DNA from: Hyphomicrobiaceae bacterium
Lineage (GTDB): Bacteria; Pseudomonadota; Alphaproteobacteria; Rhizobiales; Devosiaceae
DNA length: 64,000 nt
Direction of reading: 5' to 3'
NCBI GenBank assembly: GCA_020638095.1
Contig: JACKJF010000003.1
Span: 992,001 to 1,056,000 of the forward strand
Part shown: piece after piece, positions 24,614 through 34,141 of the stretch
Layout: each line of letters opens with the position of its first letter
How positions within the stretch are numbered: the first letter of the stretch is position 1
Position numbers and translations under genes: made by a program
Notes under the pieces: generated by a model
Told to the model about the DNA's origin: nothing
The model's input: only the letters and a program-made list of their open reading frames with translations
The model's database searches: none

Positions 24614-26063
24614 AACCCCGTTCGTTCTCACCCATTTCGAAAAGAGCGCCCAGCGCATCTATTGCCTCAATGAAAAGGCCGAGGAATCCGGCCTCGTCCA
24701 CGGCCTGAGCTTCGCCGATGCCCGCGCCCTTTACCCCGATCTTGTCTCCGACCTCGCCGACCCCCTGAGCGACCGGCAGTTTCTCGACGTTCTGGCCCGC
24801 TGGGCCGAGCGCTATTGCCCCATCGTTGCAACCGACGGCGATAATGGTCTTCTGCTCGACATTACCGGCGCGGCCCACCTTTTCGGCGGCGAGGAAGGGC
24901 TGGTCGAAGACCTTCTGGTCCGCCTCGACCAGGCCGGGCTTTGTGCCCGCCTCGGGCTGGCCGATACTGTCGGGGCCGCCTGGGCCATGGCCCGGTTTGG
25001 CGGGGCGGCCCACAATCCCCATGGCCCGCGCCAGTCGGGCGCCATCGTGCCGCCGGGGGCAAGCTTTTCGGCCATCGCCAACCTGCCGGTCATGGCCCTG
25101 AGGATCGAAGACGAAGTCAGCACCGCGCTTCGCCGCCTCGGGCTTTCGACCATTTTCGATCTGACCCAGATCCCGCGCGTCACCCTTTCCCGCCGCTTCG
25201 GCACCACGCTTCTGACCCAGCTCGATCTCGCGCTCGGCCACGCCATGGAACCGGTCACTCCGCGGCGCGGCGAGCCGCATTTTGCCGCCCGCATCACCCT
25301 GCCCGAGCCGATCGGGCTGGCCGCCGACGTTCTCGGCATCACCCAGCGTTTGATGCAGGAGGTCTGCAAAAAGCTCGAAGCCGCCCACAAGGGTGCCCGC
25401 CGTCTGCGCCTCGTCGCCCAGAGAGTCGACAGCGGCAATGAGGAGGCCGAGATCGGCCTTGCCCGCCCCATGCGCGATCCCGACCGCATGACCCGCCTTT
25501 TCACCCGCGCCATCGACGCGATGGATGCCGGTTTCGGCATCGAACGGCTCCGGCTCGACGTGATCGAAGCCGAGCCGCTCAATCTCACCCAGCTGAGCCA
25601 CGCTGACAGGAAGGCGCGTGAGGGCGAGGCGCTGGCCGACCTTATTTCACGCATCGGCAATCGTATCGGTTTTGACGAGGTTCAGCGCTACCTGCCGGCC
25701 CAGAGCCATATTCCGGAAAAGAGCTTCATCACCGCGGCCGCCGCCTATAGCGAACCCGCCACCGACTGGCAGCCCGCGCCCGACCGCCCGCTGATGCTCT
25801 TTTCGCCTGAACCGATCGCCGCGTCGGGCACCGAGCCGCCGCGAAGCTTCCGCTGGCGCAACATGCGTTTGAGTACCGCCCGCGCCGAAGGGCCCGAACG
25901 CATCCAGCCCGAATGGTGGCTCGACGATCCCGACTGGCGCACGGGCCTGCGCGACTACTGGCAGGTCGAAACCCTCGAAGGCCGCCGCCTCTGGCTCTTT
26001 CACACGCCCCAGACGGCGGAAGACCATCTCTCCTCTTGGTTCGTGCACGGGGAGTTCGCCTAA
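24507..26063 (+). CDS. imuB: ImuB, Y-family polymerase-like mutasome protein
   Basis: 518 residues of the DinB-like ImuB family (PRIISIVFPRLATDRYLRRRP; GLSFADARALYPDLV; GLLLDITGAAHLFGGEE; ALRRLGLSTIFDLTQIPR). ImuB lacks the catalytic acidic residues of true Y-family polymerases and acts as the hub linking the beta clamp, ImuA and DnaE2. AGGA precedes the ATG at 24507; a second start at 24531 is possible. It ends 38 bases before the tandem-repeat block that separates it from dnaE2. Confidence 0.92.
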   Translation: MAAGRPAGMTPRIISIVFPRLATDRYLRRRPQELAETPFVLTHFEKSAQRIYCLNEKAEESGLVHGLSFADARALYPDLVSDLADPLSDRQFLDVLARWAERYCPIVATDGDNGLLLDITGAAHLFGGEEGLVEDLLVRLDQAGLCARLGLADTVGAAWAMARFGGAAHNPHGPRQSGAIVPPGASFSAIANLPVMALRIEDEVSTALRRLGLSTIFDLTQIPRVTLSRRFGTTLLTQLDLALGHAMEPVTPRRGEPHFAARITLPEPIGLAADVLGITQRLMQEVCKKLEAAHKGARRLRLVAQRVDSGNEEAEIGLARPMRDPDRMTRLFTRAIDAMDAGFGIERLRLDVIEAEPLNLTQLSHADRKAREGEALADLISRIGNRIGFDEVQRYLPAQSHIPEKSFITAAAAYSEPATDWQPAPDRPLMLFSPEPIAASGTEPPRSFRWRNMRLSTARAEGPERIQPEWWLDDPDWRTGLRDYWQVETLEGRRLWLFHTPQTAEDHLSSWFVHGEFA

Positions 26064-26100
26064 TGGCTGCGCCGCCGCATAATGACGGGTGGGAACAAGC

Positions 26101-26322
26101 CCGCGAGGCAATTGGACGAGCAAAGCGAGGACCCCGGCCAACTTTTTGGCCGCGCTGCCGCAGGCGCAGCATTGCCGATAGCGACGAGCGTCATCGGCGA
26201 TGCGGTACGCGCCGCGAGGCAATTGGACGAGCAAAGCGAGGACCCCGGCCAACTTTTTGGCCGCGCTGCCGCAGGCGCAGCATTGCCGATAGCGACGAGC
26301 GTCATCGGCGATGCGGTACGCG
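26101..26322. repeat. Perfect 111-bp tandem duplication between imuB and dnaE2
   Basis: Bases 26101-26211 and 26212-26322 are identical over 111 bp, and the first bases of a third copy follow (CCGTGAGGCA, one mismatch). Each unit contains hairpins GGCCAA/TTGGCC and GCCGAT/ATCGGC. 111 is a multiple of three, so the unit stays open in several frames, but no ribosome site supports a gene. It looks like an intergenic palindromic repeat element that has duplicated inside the imuB-dnaE2 operon. Confidence 0.95.
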
Positions 26323-26337
26323 CCGTGAGGCATAAAG

Positions 26338-29300
26338 ATGCCTGATCCCTCGATCCACGCCTATCCGCGCCCCAAGGTCAGCCTGCCCAGGAAAAAGGAG
26401 GCAAATCCGCTCGCCCCCGAAACGGTCGACGGCGCCTATGCCGAACTCGGCGTGACCACCAATTTCACCTTCCTCACCGGCGCCTCGCACCCGGAAGAAT
26501 ATATGGTCAAGGCTACCGAACTCGGGCTCGAGGCCATTGCCATCACCGACACCAATTCACTGGCCGGCGTGGTGCGCGCCTTCTCGGCCCGCAAGGAAAT
26601 GCAAAGGGAGGCAAGGGAGCGCGGCGTCGAGGTCAGGCTGCCGAAACTCATCGTCGGCGCGCGGCTGGTGCTCGACGACAGCGATATCGACTGGATCGCC
26701 CTGCCCACCAGCCGCAAGGCCTATGAGCGCCTGACGCGCCTTCTGACCACCGGCAAACGCCGCACCGAAAAGGGCGAATGCCTCTTGCACAAAAACGATC
26801 TGGTCGAATGGGCAGAGGGCATGGTGCTCATTGCCCTGCCGCCGCGCAAGGGACTGAACCTCAAGGCGGCGCTGCCCGAACTTCATCACATTGCCCGGCA
26901 TTTCCCCGGCATGACCTTTCTTGGCGCTGCCCCCAATTATGACGGGCGTGACCAGCGCCGCTTCAACCTTCTGGCCGCGCTTGCCCGCCGCGCCGCCATC
27001 CCCATGGTCGCCACCGGCGATGTGCTCATGCACCTTTCCAAACGCCGGCAACTGGCCGACGTGCTGACCTGTTTGCGCCTCGGGCTCAGGATCGACGAGA
27101 TCGGCACCAATGCCCTGATCAATTCCGAGCGCCGCCTCAAGGGGTACGAGGATATGGCGCGGCTCTTTCGCCATCATCCCGGCGCCATCCGCCGCACGCT
27201 CGACATTGCCGGGCGCTGCACCTTCGATCTGAGTGAACTCTCCTACGAATATCCCGACGAGATCACCGATGGCGAAGACCCCCAGGCCCGCCTCGAACGG
27301 CTGACCCGGGCCGGCCTTCGGCGCCGCTTTCCTGGGGGCGTGCCCGAGGACACGACCGCGAAGGTTCAAAAGGAACTGGCGCTGATCAAAAAGATGCGCT
27401 TTGCCGCCTATTTCCTGACCGTGCACGACATTGTCGAATATGCCCGCTCCCAGGACATTCTCTGCCAGGGGCGCGGCTCGGCGGCCAATTCGGTCATCTG
27501 CTATGCCCTCGGCATCACCGAGGTCGGGCCCGACACGATCTCGATGGTCTTCGAACGCTTCATCTCCGAGGCGCGCGGCGAGCCGCCCGATATCGACGTC
27601 GATTTCGAGCATGAGCGGCGCGAAGAGGTCATCCAGCACATCTACGAGAAATATGGCCGCCACCGCGCCGGCCTTTGCGCCACGGTCATCCATTTCCGCT
27701 CCCGCGCCGCCATCCGCGAAGTGGGCAAGGTCATGGGTCTGAGCCAGGACGTGCTGGCCGCGCTGACCGGCCGCATGTGGGGCTCGTCCTCGCGCGGCCC
27801 GGAAGTGGACAAGCTGAGGGAAATCGGCCTCAACCCCGACGACAAGCGGTTGTTGCTGACCCTCGATCTCATCAGCCAGATCATCGGTTTCCCGCGCCAT
27901 CTCTCCCAGCATGTGGGCGGCTTCATCATCACCAAGGGCCGGCTCGACGAACTCTGCCCCATCGAGAACGCAGCGATGGATGATCGCACCGTCATCGAAT
28001 GGGACAAGGACGATATCGACGCCCTCGGCATCCTCAAGGTCGACGTGCTCTCGCTCGGCATGCTCACCTGCATCAGAAAATGTTTCGAACTCATCGAAAC
28101 CCACGAGCACAAGACCTGGTCGCTGGCCACCATTCCCCATGGCGACGTGCCGACCTACGACATGCTTTGCGTTGCCGATGCGGTGGGGGTGTTCCAGGTC
28201 GAAAGCCGGGCTCAGATGAATTTTCTGCCGCGCATGAAACCGCGCACCTTTTACGATCTCGTCATCGAGGTCGCCATCATCCGCCCCGGCCCCATCCAGG
28301 GCGATATGGTCCACCCCTATATCCGCCGCCGCAACGGCGAGGAGCAGATCAGCTTCCCCTCCGCCGAACTCGAACACGTGCTCGGCAAGACCCTCGGCGT
28401 GCCCCTGTTTCAGGAACAGGCCATGCAGATCGCCATCGTCGCCGCCGGTTTTTCCGCCGAAGATGCCGACCGGCTCCGCCGCTCGCTCGCCACCTTCAAG
28501 CGTATGGGCACCATCTCGACCTTCCGCGACAAGTTCATCTCGGGTATGCTCTCGAAGGGCTATAGCCCAGAATTTGCCGAGCGCTGTTTTTCCCAGATCG
28601 AGGGGTTCGGCGAATATGGCTTTCCCGAAAGCCACGCGGCGAGCTTTGCGCTTCTCGCCTATGCCTCGGGGTTCCTCAAGCGCCACCATCCGGCCGCCTT
28701 CGCCTGCGCGCTGCTCAATTCCCAGCCCATGGGCTTTTATGCGCCCGCCCAGATTGTCCGCGACGCGCGTGACCACGGCATCGAGGTCAGACCGATCTGC
28801 GTCAACAATTCGGGCTGGGACAATAGCCTCGAAATGCGCGGCGACGGCACGCTCGCCATCCGCCTCGGCTTCCGCCAGATCAAGGGGTTCAAGGAGGAAG
28901 ATGCCAACTGGATCACTGCCGCCCGCGCCAATGGCTATCCTGACCCCGAAAGCCTCTGGCGCCGCGCCGGCATCGGCCCCGCCGTGCTCGAGCGGCTGGC
29001 CGAGGCCGATGCCTTCCTGTCCATACAATTGAGCCGCCGCGACGCGCTCTGGCAGGTCAAGGCGATCAGGGGCGAGGCGCCGCTGCCGCTCTTTTCCAAT
29101 CCGATTGACGGGGAGGGGATTTTCGAACCCGACGTCACCCTGCCGCCCATGCATCTGGGCGAACAGGTGGTCGAGGATTACGTGGCCATGCGCTTAAGCC
29201 TCAAGGCCCATCCGATGGAGGTCCTCCGCCCCAAATGGCCCGATCTTCTGCCCCATGACCAGCTGCTCGCCGCCCCGTTGCGCCGCACGAGCGTTTGCGG

Positions 29301-29676
29301 CCTCGTCATCACCCGCCAGCGCCCCGGCACCGCCTCGGGCGTGATCTTTCTCACCCTCGAGGACGAGACCGGCGTCTGCAACGTCGTCGTCTGGCCCAAG
29401 ATCTACGAGAAATACCGCCGCGCCGTCATTGGCGGGCGGCTTTTGCGCATCACCGGCAAGCTGCAGCGCGAGGGCATCGTCACCCATCTCATCGCCGATC
29501 ATGTCGAAGACATGTCGGACGCACTGGCCCTGCTCGGCCACCCCGATTACGACGTGGTCGGCCAGCCCGAAACGGTCAACGACGAAGCGCCGCGCGTCCC
29601 CCGCCAGAAGGTCCGCCGCGCCATGCACCCCCGCGACCAGGCCAAGGCGCTTTTTCCGAGTAGGGATTTTCATTAG
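26338..29676 (+). CDS. dnaE2: Error-prone DNA polymerase DnaE2
   Basis: 1112 residues. N-terminal PHP domain (NFTFLTGASHPEEYMVKATELG, ITDTNSLAGV), polymerase core with GRGSAANSVICYALGIT and the catalytic PPDIDVDFEHERREEV, later LFQEQAMQIAI and GFGEYGFPESHAASFALLAYASGFLK, and a C-terminal OB fold (TASGVIFLTLEDETG). C-family polymerase that works with ImuA/ImuB in SOS mutagenesis. Length is normal for DnaE2. GAGG lies before the ATG, at the end of the duplicated repeat. Downstream a perfect hairpin probably ends the operon. Confidence 0.95.
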   Translation: MPDPSIHAYPRPKVSLPRKKEANPLAPETVDGAYAELGVTTNFTFLTGASHPEEYMVKATELGLEAIAITDTNSLAGVVRAFSARKEMQREARERGVEVRLPKLIVGARLVLDDSDIDWIALPTSRKAYERLTRLLTTGKRRTEKGECLLHKNDLVEWAEGMVLIALPPRKGLNLKAALPELHHIARHFPGMTFLGAAPNYDGRDQRRFNLLAALARRAAIPMVATGDVLMHLSKRRQLADVLTCLRLGLRIDEIGTNALINSERRLKGYEDMARLFRHHPGAIRRTLDIAGRCTFDLSELSYEYPDEITDGEDPQARLERLTRAGLRRRFPGGVPEDTTAKVQKELALIKKMRFAAYFLTVHDIVEYARSQDILCQGRGSAANSVICYALGITEVGPDTISMVFERFISEARGEPPDIDVDFEHERREEVIQHIYEKYGRHRAGLCATVIHFRSRAAIREVGKVMGLSQDVLAALTGRMWGSSSRGPEVDKLREIGLNPDDKRLLLTLDLISQIIGFPRHLSQHVGGFIITKGRLDELCPIENAAMDDRTVIEWDKDDIDALGILKVDVLSLGMLTCIRKCFELIETHEHKTWSLATIPHGDVPTYDMLCVADAVGVFQVESRAQMNFLPRMKPRTFYDLVIEVAIIRPGPIQGDMVHPYIRRRNGEEQISFPSAELEHVLGKTLGVPLFQEQAMQIAIVAAGFSAEDADRLRRSLATFKRMGTISTFRDKFISGMLSKGYSPEFAERCFSQIEGFGEYGFPESHAASFALLAYASGFLKRHHPAAFACALLNSQPMGFYAPAQIVRDARDHGIEVRPICVNNSGWDNSLEMRGDGTLAIRLGFRQIKGFKEEDANWITAARANGYPDPESLWRRAGIGPAVLERLAEADAFLSIQLSRRDALWQVKAIRGEAPLPLFSNPIDGEGIFEPDVTLPPMHLGEQVVEDYVAMRLSLKAHPMEVLRPKWPDLLPHDQLLAAPLRRTSVCGLVITRQRPGTASGVIFLTLEDETGVCNVVVWPKIYEKYRRAVIGGRLLRITGKLQREGIVTHLIADHVEDMSDALALLGHPDYDVVGQPETVNDEAPRVPRQKVRRAMHPRDQAKALFPSRDFH

Positions 29677-29696
29677 TTCGAACCGGCCCGAAGGGC

Positions 29697-29721
29697 AAAA
29701 TCAGTCCGGTGGACTGATTTT
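29697..29721 (+). terminator. Perfect 11-bp palindrome after dnaE2
   Basis: AAAATCAGTCC (29697-29707) and GGACTGATTTT (29711-29721) pair fully around a 3-base loop, 21 bases after the dnaE2 stop, with the T-run at the end. It can serve as a bidirectional terminator for dnaE2 and the convergent gene. Confidence 0.75.
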
Positions 29722-29765
29722 AGGCGAGAACGCCATGAGACCTATGGTCGAATGGCCGAGCGACA

Positions 29766-29788
29766 GCAAAAGTGGATACCACTTTTGC
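29766..29788. repeat. Perfect 10-bp palindrome GCAAAAGTGG-ATA-CCACTTTTGC
   Basis: GCAAAAGTGG (29766-29775) and CCACTTTTGC (29779-29788) form a perfect stem with loop ATA. It sits 45 bases after the dnaE2 terminator in a gene-free stretch (29677-29862). This type of short palindrome recurs in rhizobial-type genomes as an intergenic repeat, from memory. Some terminator activity for the convergent gene is possible. Confidence 0.6.
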
Positions 29789-29862
29789 GGTTCGAGCACG
29801 CGACCACCGAAAAGCATCGAACCGAGCGAAAGGGCATCGGCACGGTCGACTCGCAGCGCTTG

Positions 29863-30363
29863 CTAGCGGCCAAAGGCCATCTTTAGCCGCTCGACCAGCA
29901 AGCTGGCGATCATCCCCGGAGGATGGGATGCCGAAGCCTTCACACCATCCGGCGGCGTGACCGGCCCGGGCGCGAACCGCGTCTGGATGAAATAGCCGAG
30001 CGGCGGCAGCTCGCCGCGAACACGCGTGCGATAGACCGAAATCCAGAATGGCCCGCGGTCGAAATCCAGATAAAGCATGGAATTGCAGCAGGTCGCCAGG
30101 TTCCGGTTGGAGATCGATCCACCCTTCAACTTGACGGGCTTTAGCAGTTCCGCGCCTTTGATGACCTCGTAGCGGTCGCGCCGGTAGAGATCGAACGGCG
30201 TGCCGTGGTCGTCGTCGGCCATGCGCGGCGCTCCGGGAAGGGCCTCGAACCGCGCCGCCGCGGCCTGGCAATCATCGCAAAAGCACTTGGCCGAAACCAT
30301 GGGCTCACCAAGAAGCCGCACCTCAACCGCGCCGCATGCGCACGCCAGAACCCGCTCGTTCAC
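29863..30363 (-). CDS. GFA/CENP-V-fold zinc protein (DUF6151-like)
   Basis: 166 residues from a GTG at 30363 with GGAG upstream. ACACGAVEVRL and KCFCDDCQ give the CxC...CxxC zinc residues of the glutathione-dependent formaldehyde-activating/CENP-V fold; a further TCCNS lies in the middle. Members bind zinc and may act on glutathione adducts; no substrate can be assigned. It is followed upstream by a DUF1993 gene on the same strand. Confidence 0.8.
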   Translation of the reverse strand: MNERVLACACGAVEVRLLGEPMVSAKCFCDDCQAAAARFEALPGAPRMADDDHGTPFDLYRRDRYEVIKGAELLKPVKLKGGSISNRNLATCCNSMLYLDFDRGPFWISVYRTRVRGELPPLGYFIQTRFAPGPVTPPDGVKASASHPPGMIASLLVERLKMAFGR

Positions 30364-30384
30364 ACCGCCAATCTCCGTTTCGCC

Positions 30385-30891
30385 TCAAGCTCCGCCCATG
30401 AAGTCGCCCTTGCCGAGCACCACGCCGCTGTGCCGGAGGATGGCATAGGCGGTGGTGACGTGGAAATAGAAGTTCGGCATCGAAAGGTGAAGGACGTAGT
30501 CGGCGCCGCTGAGCGTCATCTGCCGGTCGCCGACCGGAACCGTCAGTTCCTTTTCCCCGGCGCCTTCGAACCGTGCCTGATCGAGCCCCTTGAGCTCGTC
30601 CATGCAGGCCGAAACCGTCGCCTTGAGATCGGCGAACGAGGTCGCCACATCGCTCGCGCTTTTCGGCTCCTCGCCCAAAAGCCGCCCGGCCCCGCGATAG
30701 GCATGGTTGCAGGCAAGCCTGACCTGAGCCTTGAGCGGCAGCATGTCGGGGTAGAGGCGAGACTCGATCAGCGTGACCGGATCGATCTTGCGCGCGGCAC
30801 AATCGGCCTCCGCCTTGTCGAGCACATGGATAAGCGCGGCGAGACGCCGAAGGTAAACGGGAATGGAAATCGAATAGATGGAAAGCGGCAC
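30385..30891 (-). CDS. DUF1993 family protein
   Basis: 168 residues from a GTG at 30891, selected because AGGAGG lies 8 bases before it; the open frame extends upstream without a ribosome site. The layout SIYSISIPVYLRRLAALIHVLDKAEADCAARK ... ESRLYPDMLPLKAQVRLACNHAYRGAGRLL matches the DUF1993 (DinB-like four-helix) family of unknown function. It lies 21 bases upstream of the zinc protein and is probably in one operon with it. Confidence 0.85.
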   Translation of the reverse strand: MPLSIYSISIPVYLRRLAALIHVLDKAEADCAARKIDPVTLIESRLYPDMLPLKAQVRLACNHAYRGAGRLLGEEPKSASDVATSFADLKATVSACMDELKGLDQARFEGAGEKELTVPVGDRQMTLSGADYVLHLSMPNFYFHVTTAYAILRHSGVVLGKGDFMGGA

Positions 30892-31109
30892 GATCTGGAC
30901 CTCCTGGAGTCGGAAGGCTCTTTTAGCGGACCAGATAGAACGGCGAAACGCATCACATTTCCGTATGCCATACATGGTGCGGCTTGAATTGCCGATGATC
31001 GATACCAAGAGCCGAAGACTGCCCCGACACGAAGCGTTGGACAAAACCGTTCGATGCTACTTAATGAGTTCCCTGACCGGTGGGGTTTTTTCAGCGAGGG
31101 ACGCGGACC

Positions 31110-32951
31110 ATGACGACCTATGTTGGCGAAGTTCTCAAAAAGGATGCCTTGGGCAATCTGTCGATTGTAGAGCTGAAAATCATCGACAATGCGGGCGGTA
31201 TCGCCGGTTCAGAAGCCACCTCTCAGGAATCAGGCGTCGAATACAAGGTAAACGGCGTCAGCCTCGGCACCGACGCCCCCGAAATCCGGTCCGGCACGAT
31301 CGACATCAACGAAAAGGTTGTCGATTTCCTCGGGAGCACCGGCACCTTCGCCGTCAACGTGGACTATTTCACCTCGGGCGGCGACACCTACTACATGTTC
31401 GAGCCATCGTTTTTCGTGGACGACACCCTGGCGATCGTCAGCGAAACGCTCGGCGGCACAGAAGTCACCGACAAGAGCTATGCGCGCTGGCGGATGTTCG
31501 ACACGACGGCCACATTCTATTCCGCTGAAATTCTCTCGACCCGCGACCAGAACCTGACGGACGGGCTTCCCGAAAACAGCGGCATCCAGCGGATGCAGGT
31601 CGGAATCATCGATGATGACGGCGTCTTTGAATACACGCTCGGCGGCGACGTGGTCACGCCGACTGAAACAGGCAACCGTCCAACCTCGATGAGCGGCTAT
31701 GTGCCGATCGACATCCGGGTGGACTTCGCCAGCTACACCACCTTGTTTGGCGACGACTCCGTCAACAATCGCCCCAACGCCGTCTCGGCGACCGTTTCGG
31801 TCGATCTATCGTCCATTGGGGGCGTAGGGGCTGACGCCACCTTCACCGGATTGTTGTTCTCTACCCTCGATGGCGGCGACATTTACACGTTTTTGATGGT
31901 GCCCACCTCGGCTGGCATTGACCTGTCGGATGTCGAGTCCGTGGTCGGAATTTCCAACGTGCAATTGATCAACGGCGAAACGCTCGCCGATTACGGCTTC
32001 ACGACGGACCTCTATCAGACCGATCTGAATAATACCGACGACTTCTACTACGGTGAAAACTGGAACGACCTGATCAACGGGTTGGCGGGACGTGACATCA
32101 TATTCGGCGAAACGGGCAACGACGAAATTCACGGCGACGAAGGTGCCGATGAGCTGTTCGGCGGCGCGCAGAACGACACGCTCTATGGCGGCACCGAGGA
32201 CGACATTCTGCACGGCGGGATTGGCGACGACCAGTTATTCGGCGATGAAAATGACGACACTCTGTATGGCGATCGTGGTGCCGATATCCTCAATGGCGGA
32301 GACGGTAACGACCACTTGCACGGCAATGAGGGCAACGACGAACTGCACGGCGGCAACAACGACGATGTTCTTTACGGCGATGACGGAACGGATAGTCTCG
32401 ACGGCGGTGGCGGCGTCGATAACCTGCATGGCGGCGATGGCGCCGACACCCTGCTCGGCAAGGGCGGCGATGACATCCTTCGCGGCGATGACGGCAACGA
32501 CACGCTGAACGGTGGCGACGGCGCCGACACGTTGCGGGGCGGCACGGGCAAGGACGAATTGCTCGGCAAGGACGGCAACGACACCATCAAGGGCGAAGAC
32601 GGAAACGACACGATTGAAGGCGGCAAGAATGACGATAGCCTTGACGGCGGCGACGGCAACGACCGCATTACCGGCGGCGATGGAGACGACACGCTTTATG
32701 GCAGAGGCGGCGATGATCGTTTCACGTTCGGCAAAAACGACGACAATGACGTGATCAAGGACTTCCAGAATAATCACGACAGGATCGATCTGACCGCGTT
32801 CAACTTCTCCTCGAAATCTCAGGCGCTTGGCTACTTCTTCGAAAAAGGCAGCAACAACAATGACGTGTGCGGCTTCTCCAAGAACGGCACAGACATCACC
32901 ATCAAGGGCGTCGACCTAAAGAATATCGACGGCAGCGATATCATCATCTGA
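31110..32951 (+). CDS. RTX-type calcium-binding secreted protein
   Basis: About 613 residues from the ATG at 31110 (MTTYVGEVLKK). The N-terminal 300 residues are beta-rich without a recognised domain and without a signal peptide. Residues about 325-560 are some twenty GGxGxDxLx nonapeptides (GDEGADELFGG, GGDGNDRITGG) that form a calcium parallel beta roll. The C-terminus ends in a DLKNIDGSDIII type signal, as in type I secretion substrates. No ABC exporter genes are nearby, so secretion would use another locus. It may act as an adhesin or matrix protein; no catalytic motif is seen. Confidence 0.85.
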   Translation: MTTYVGEVLKKDALGNLSIVELKIIDNAGGIAGSEATSQESGVEYKVNGVSLGTDAPEIRSGTIDINEKVVDFLGSTGTFAVNVDYFTSGGDTYYMFEPSFFVDDTLAIVSETLGGTEVTDKSYARWRMFDTTATFYSAEILSTRDQNLTDGLPENSGIQRMQVGIIDDDGVFEYTLGGDVVTPTETGNRPTSMSGYVPIDIRVDFASYTTLFGDDSVNNRPNAVSATVSVDLSSIGGVGADATFTGLLFSTLDGGDIYTFLMVPTSAGIDLSDVESVVGISNVQLINGETLADYGFTTDLYQTDLNNTDDFYYGENWNDLINGLAGRDIIFGETGNDEIHGDEGADELFGGAQNDTLYGGTEDDILHGGIGDDQLFGDENDDTLYGDRGADILNGGDGNDHLHGNEGNDELHGGNNDDVLYGDDGTDSLDGGGGVDNLHGGDGADTLLGKGGDDILRGDDGNDTLNGGDGADTLRGGTGKDELLGKDGNDTIKGEDGNDTIEGGKNDDSLDGGDGNDRITGGDGDDTLYGRGGDDRFTFGKNDDNDVIKDFQNNHDRIDLTAFNFSSKSQALGYFFEKGSNNNDVCGFSKNGTDITIKGVDLKNIDGSDIII

Positions 32952-32955
32952 AATT

Positions 32956-32990
32956 GCATCCCGGAGGCCTGCGAGAGACCGCCGGGGTGC
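32956..32990 (+). terminator. Hairpin after the RTX gene
   Basis: GCATCCCGG (32956-32964) pairs with CCGGGGTGC (32982-32990), one G-U pair, loop of 17 bases, no T-run. Lies between the convergent RTX and YjhX-like genes. Confidence 0.5.
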
Positions 32991-32996
32991 GATGCG

Positions 32997-33251
32997 CTAT
33001 CTGTTGTCGGCCTGTGATCTCACCGCGTCACGGCCCGCGCGGGAGATGCGATAGGGTGCGCCCTGTGTCGAGACAATGAAGCCGCGCTTTTTCAGCTTCT
33101 GAAAGAGCGCATGAGTGCAATCGGACAGAACGTAACCGTCTCGCGTGTAACAGGTGACGTCGACAACGCGCGAACCCTCGCGCGAAAAGTGGATTGCCCC
33201 GCCCTGGGCGAGGACATGCAGCACGCGCTGCTCGTATTTTGAGATGTTCAC
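32997..33251 (-). CDS. YjhX family protein
   Basis: 84 residues from a GTG at 33251. NISKYEQRVLHVLAQGGAIHFSREG ... VDVTCYTRDGYVLSDCTHALFQKLKKRGFI is the YjhX/UPF0386 family, a winged-helix-like small protein. The E. coli member is paired with YjhQ in a proposed toxin-antitoxin module; no partner is visible here, so toxicity should not be assumed. Confidence 0.85.
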   Translation of the reverse strand: MNISKYEQRVLHVLAQGGAIHFSREGSRVVDVTCYTRDGYVLSDCTHALFQKLKKRGFIVSTQGAPYRISRAGRDAVRSQADNR

Positions 33252-33508
33252 TTGGAATCCGGAAAATCAGCACAACCAGAAAGGGCTCAGGCGTTGACCT
33301 AACCCTTTGACGGGCGGTTCCCGTTGAGGAACCTAGTGGTGTGCAGCAATCTCCAGCATAAAGACTCCGAACCGCTGGCGCGGTCCTTCAAAACTAGCGT
33401 GCCGGGACGCCGCGTCCAAGTCCAAACGATGCAGACGCCAGGAAATCACCTTCGCCTGTTGCAATTCTGCCGCCGTCGCCGCAACGTCGGCAAAAAATGG
33501 GATCCCAC

Positions 33509-34054
33509 ATGAAGACCTATCGCGACGTCATCCGCTTCTGGTTCGAGGACCACGGAAGCGATGACTGGTTCGGCGCCAAGACCGAGTTTGACGAAGAGCT
33601 GAAATCGGAGTTTTTCGAAACCCATGCCCAGGTGGCGGCCGGGGAGGCCTGGCACTGGCGTGAGACCGCCGATGGCCGCGTGGCCGAGATTGTCGTGCTC
33701 GACCAGTTTTCACGCCAGTTCTATCGCGGCGGCGCCGAGGCCTTTGCCACTGACCGGATGGCGCTGGCGCTGGCGCAGGAGCTTGTCCAGCAGGGTCTCG
33801 ACGCCGCGCTGGATCACGACAGGCGCATGTTCGCCTACATGCCTTTCATGCATTCGGAGAGCGCTGTGGTTCAGGAAGAGGCGGTTCGGCTCTTTACCGG
33901 GCTCGGCGACGAAAATGCCCTGAAGTTCGAGTTGGCGCATCGGGACGTGATTGCGCGCTTTGGGCGGTTTCCCATGCGAAATGCAGCGCTTGGGCGGACC
34001 TCGACCGCAGAGGAAGAGGCCTACATTGCCGATCGCCAGGGCAAAATGTTCTGA
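33509..34054 (+). CDS. DUF924 family protein
   Basis: 181 residues starting MKTYRDVIRFWFEDHGSDDWFGA; conserved VVLDQFSRQFYRG, DRRMFAYMPFMHSES and ELAHRDVIARFGRFPMRNAALGR are the DUF924 family signature (TPR-like helical protein, function unknown). An ATG 12 bases upstream is also possible. The 250 bases before it hold no gene. Confidence 0.9.
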   Translation: MKTYRDVIRFWFEDHGSDDWFGAKTEFDEELKSEFFETHAQVAAGEAWHWRETADGRVAEIVVLDQFSRQFYRGGAEAFATDRMALALAQELVQQGLDAALDHDRRMFAYMPFMHSESAVVQEEAVRLFTGLGDENALKFELAHRDVIARFGRFPMRNAALGRTSTAEEEAYIADRQGKMF

Positions 34055-34141
34055 GAAGACGACTTGACCTGACCAACCGATCGCCTCGCCAGTCACATCA
34101 AACCTTATTCAACCCGCGATCTCCCGTGCTGGACTGATCAG

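Noticed and set aside
26082..26345. 87-codon frame encoding two 37-residue repeats
   Set aside because: A consequence of a 111-bp unit being divisible by three; other frames are also open and no ribosome site exists.
31080..31109. Earlier ATG for the RTX gene
   Set aside because: The ATG at 31110 has the better ribosome site and begins the protein-like sequence.
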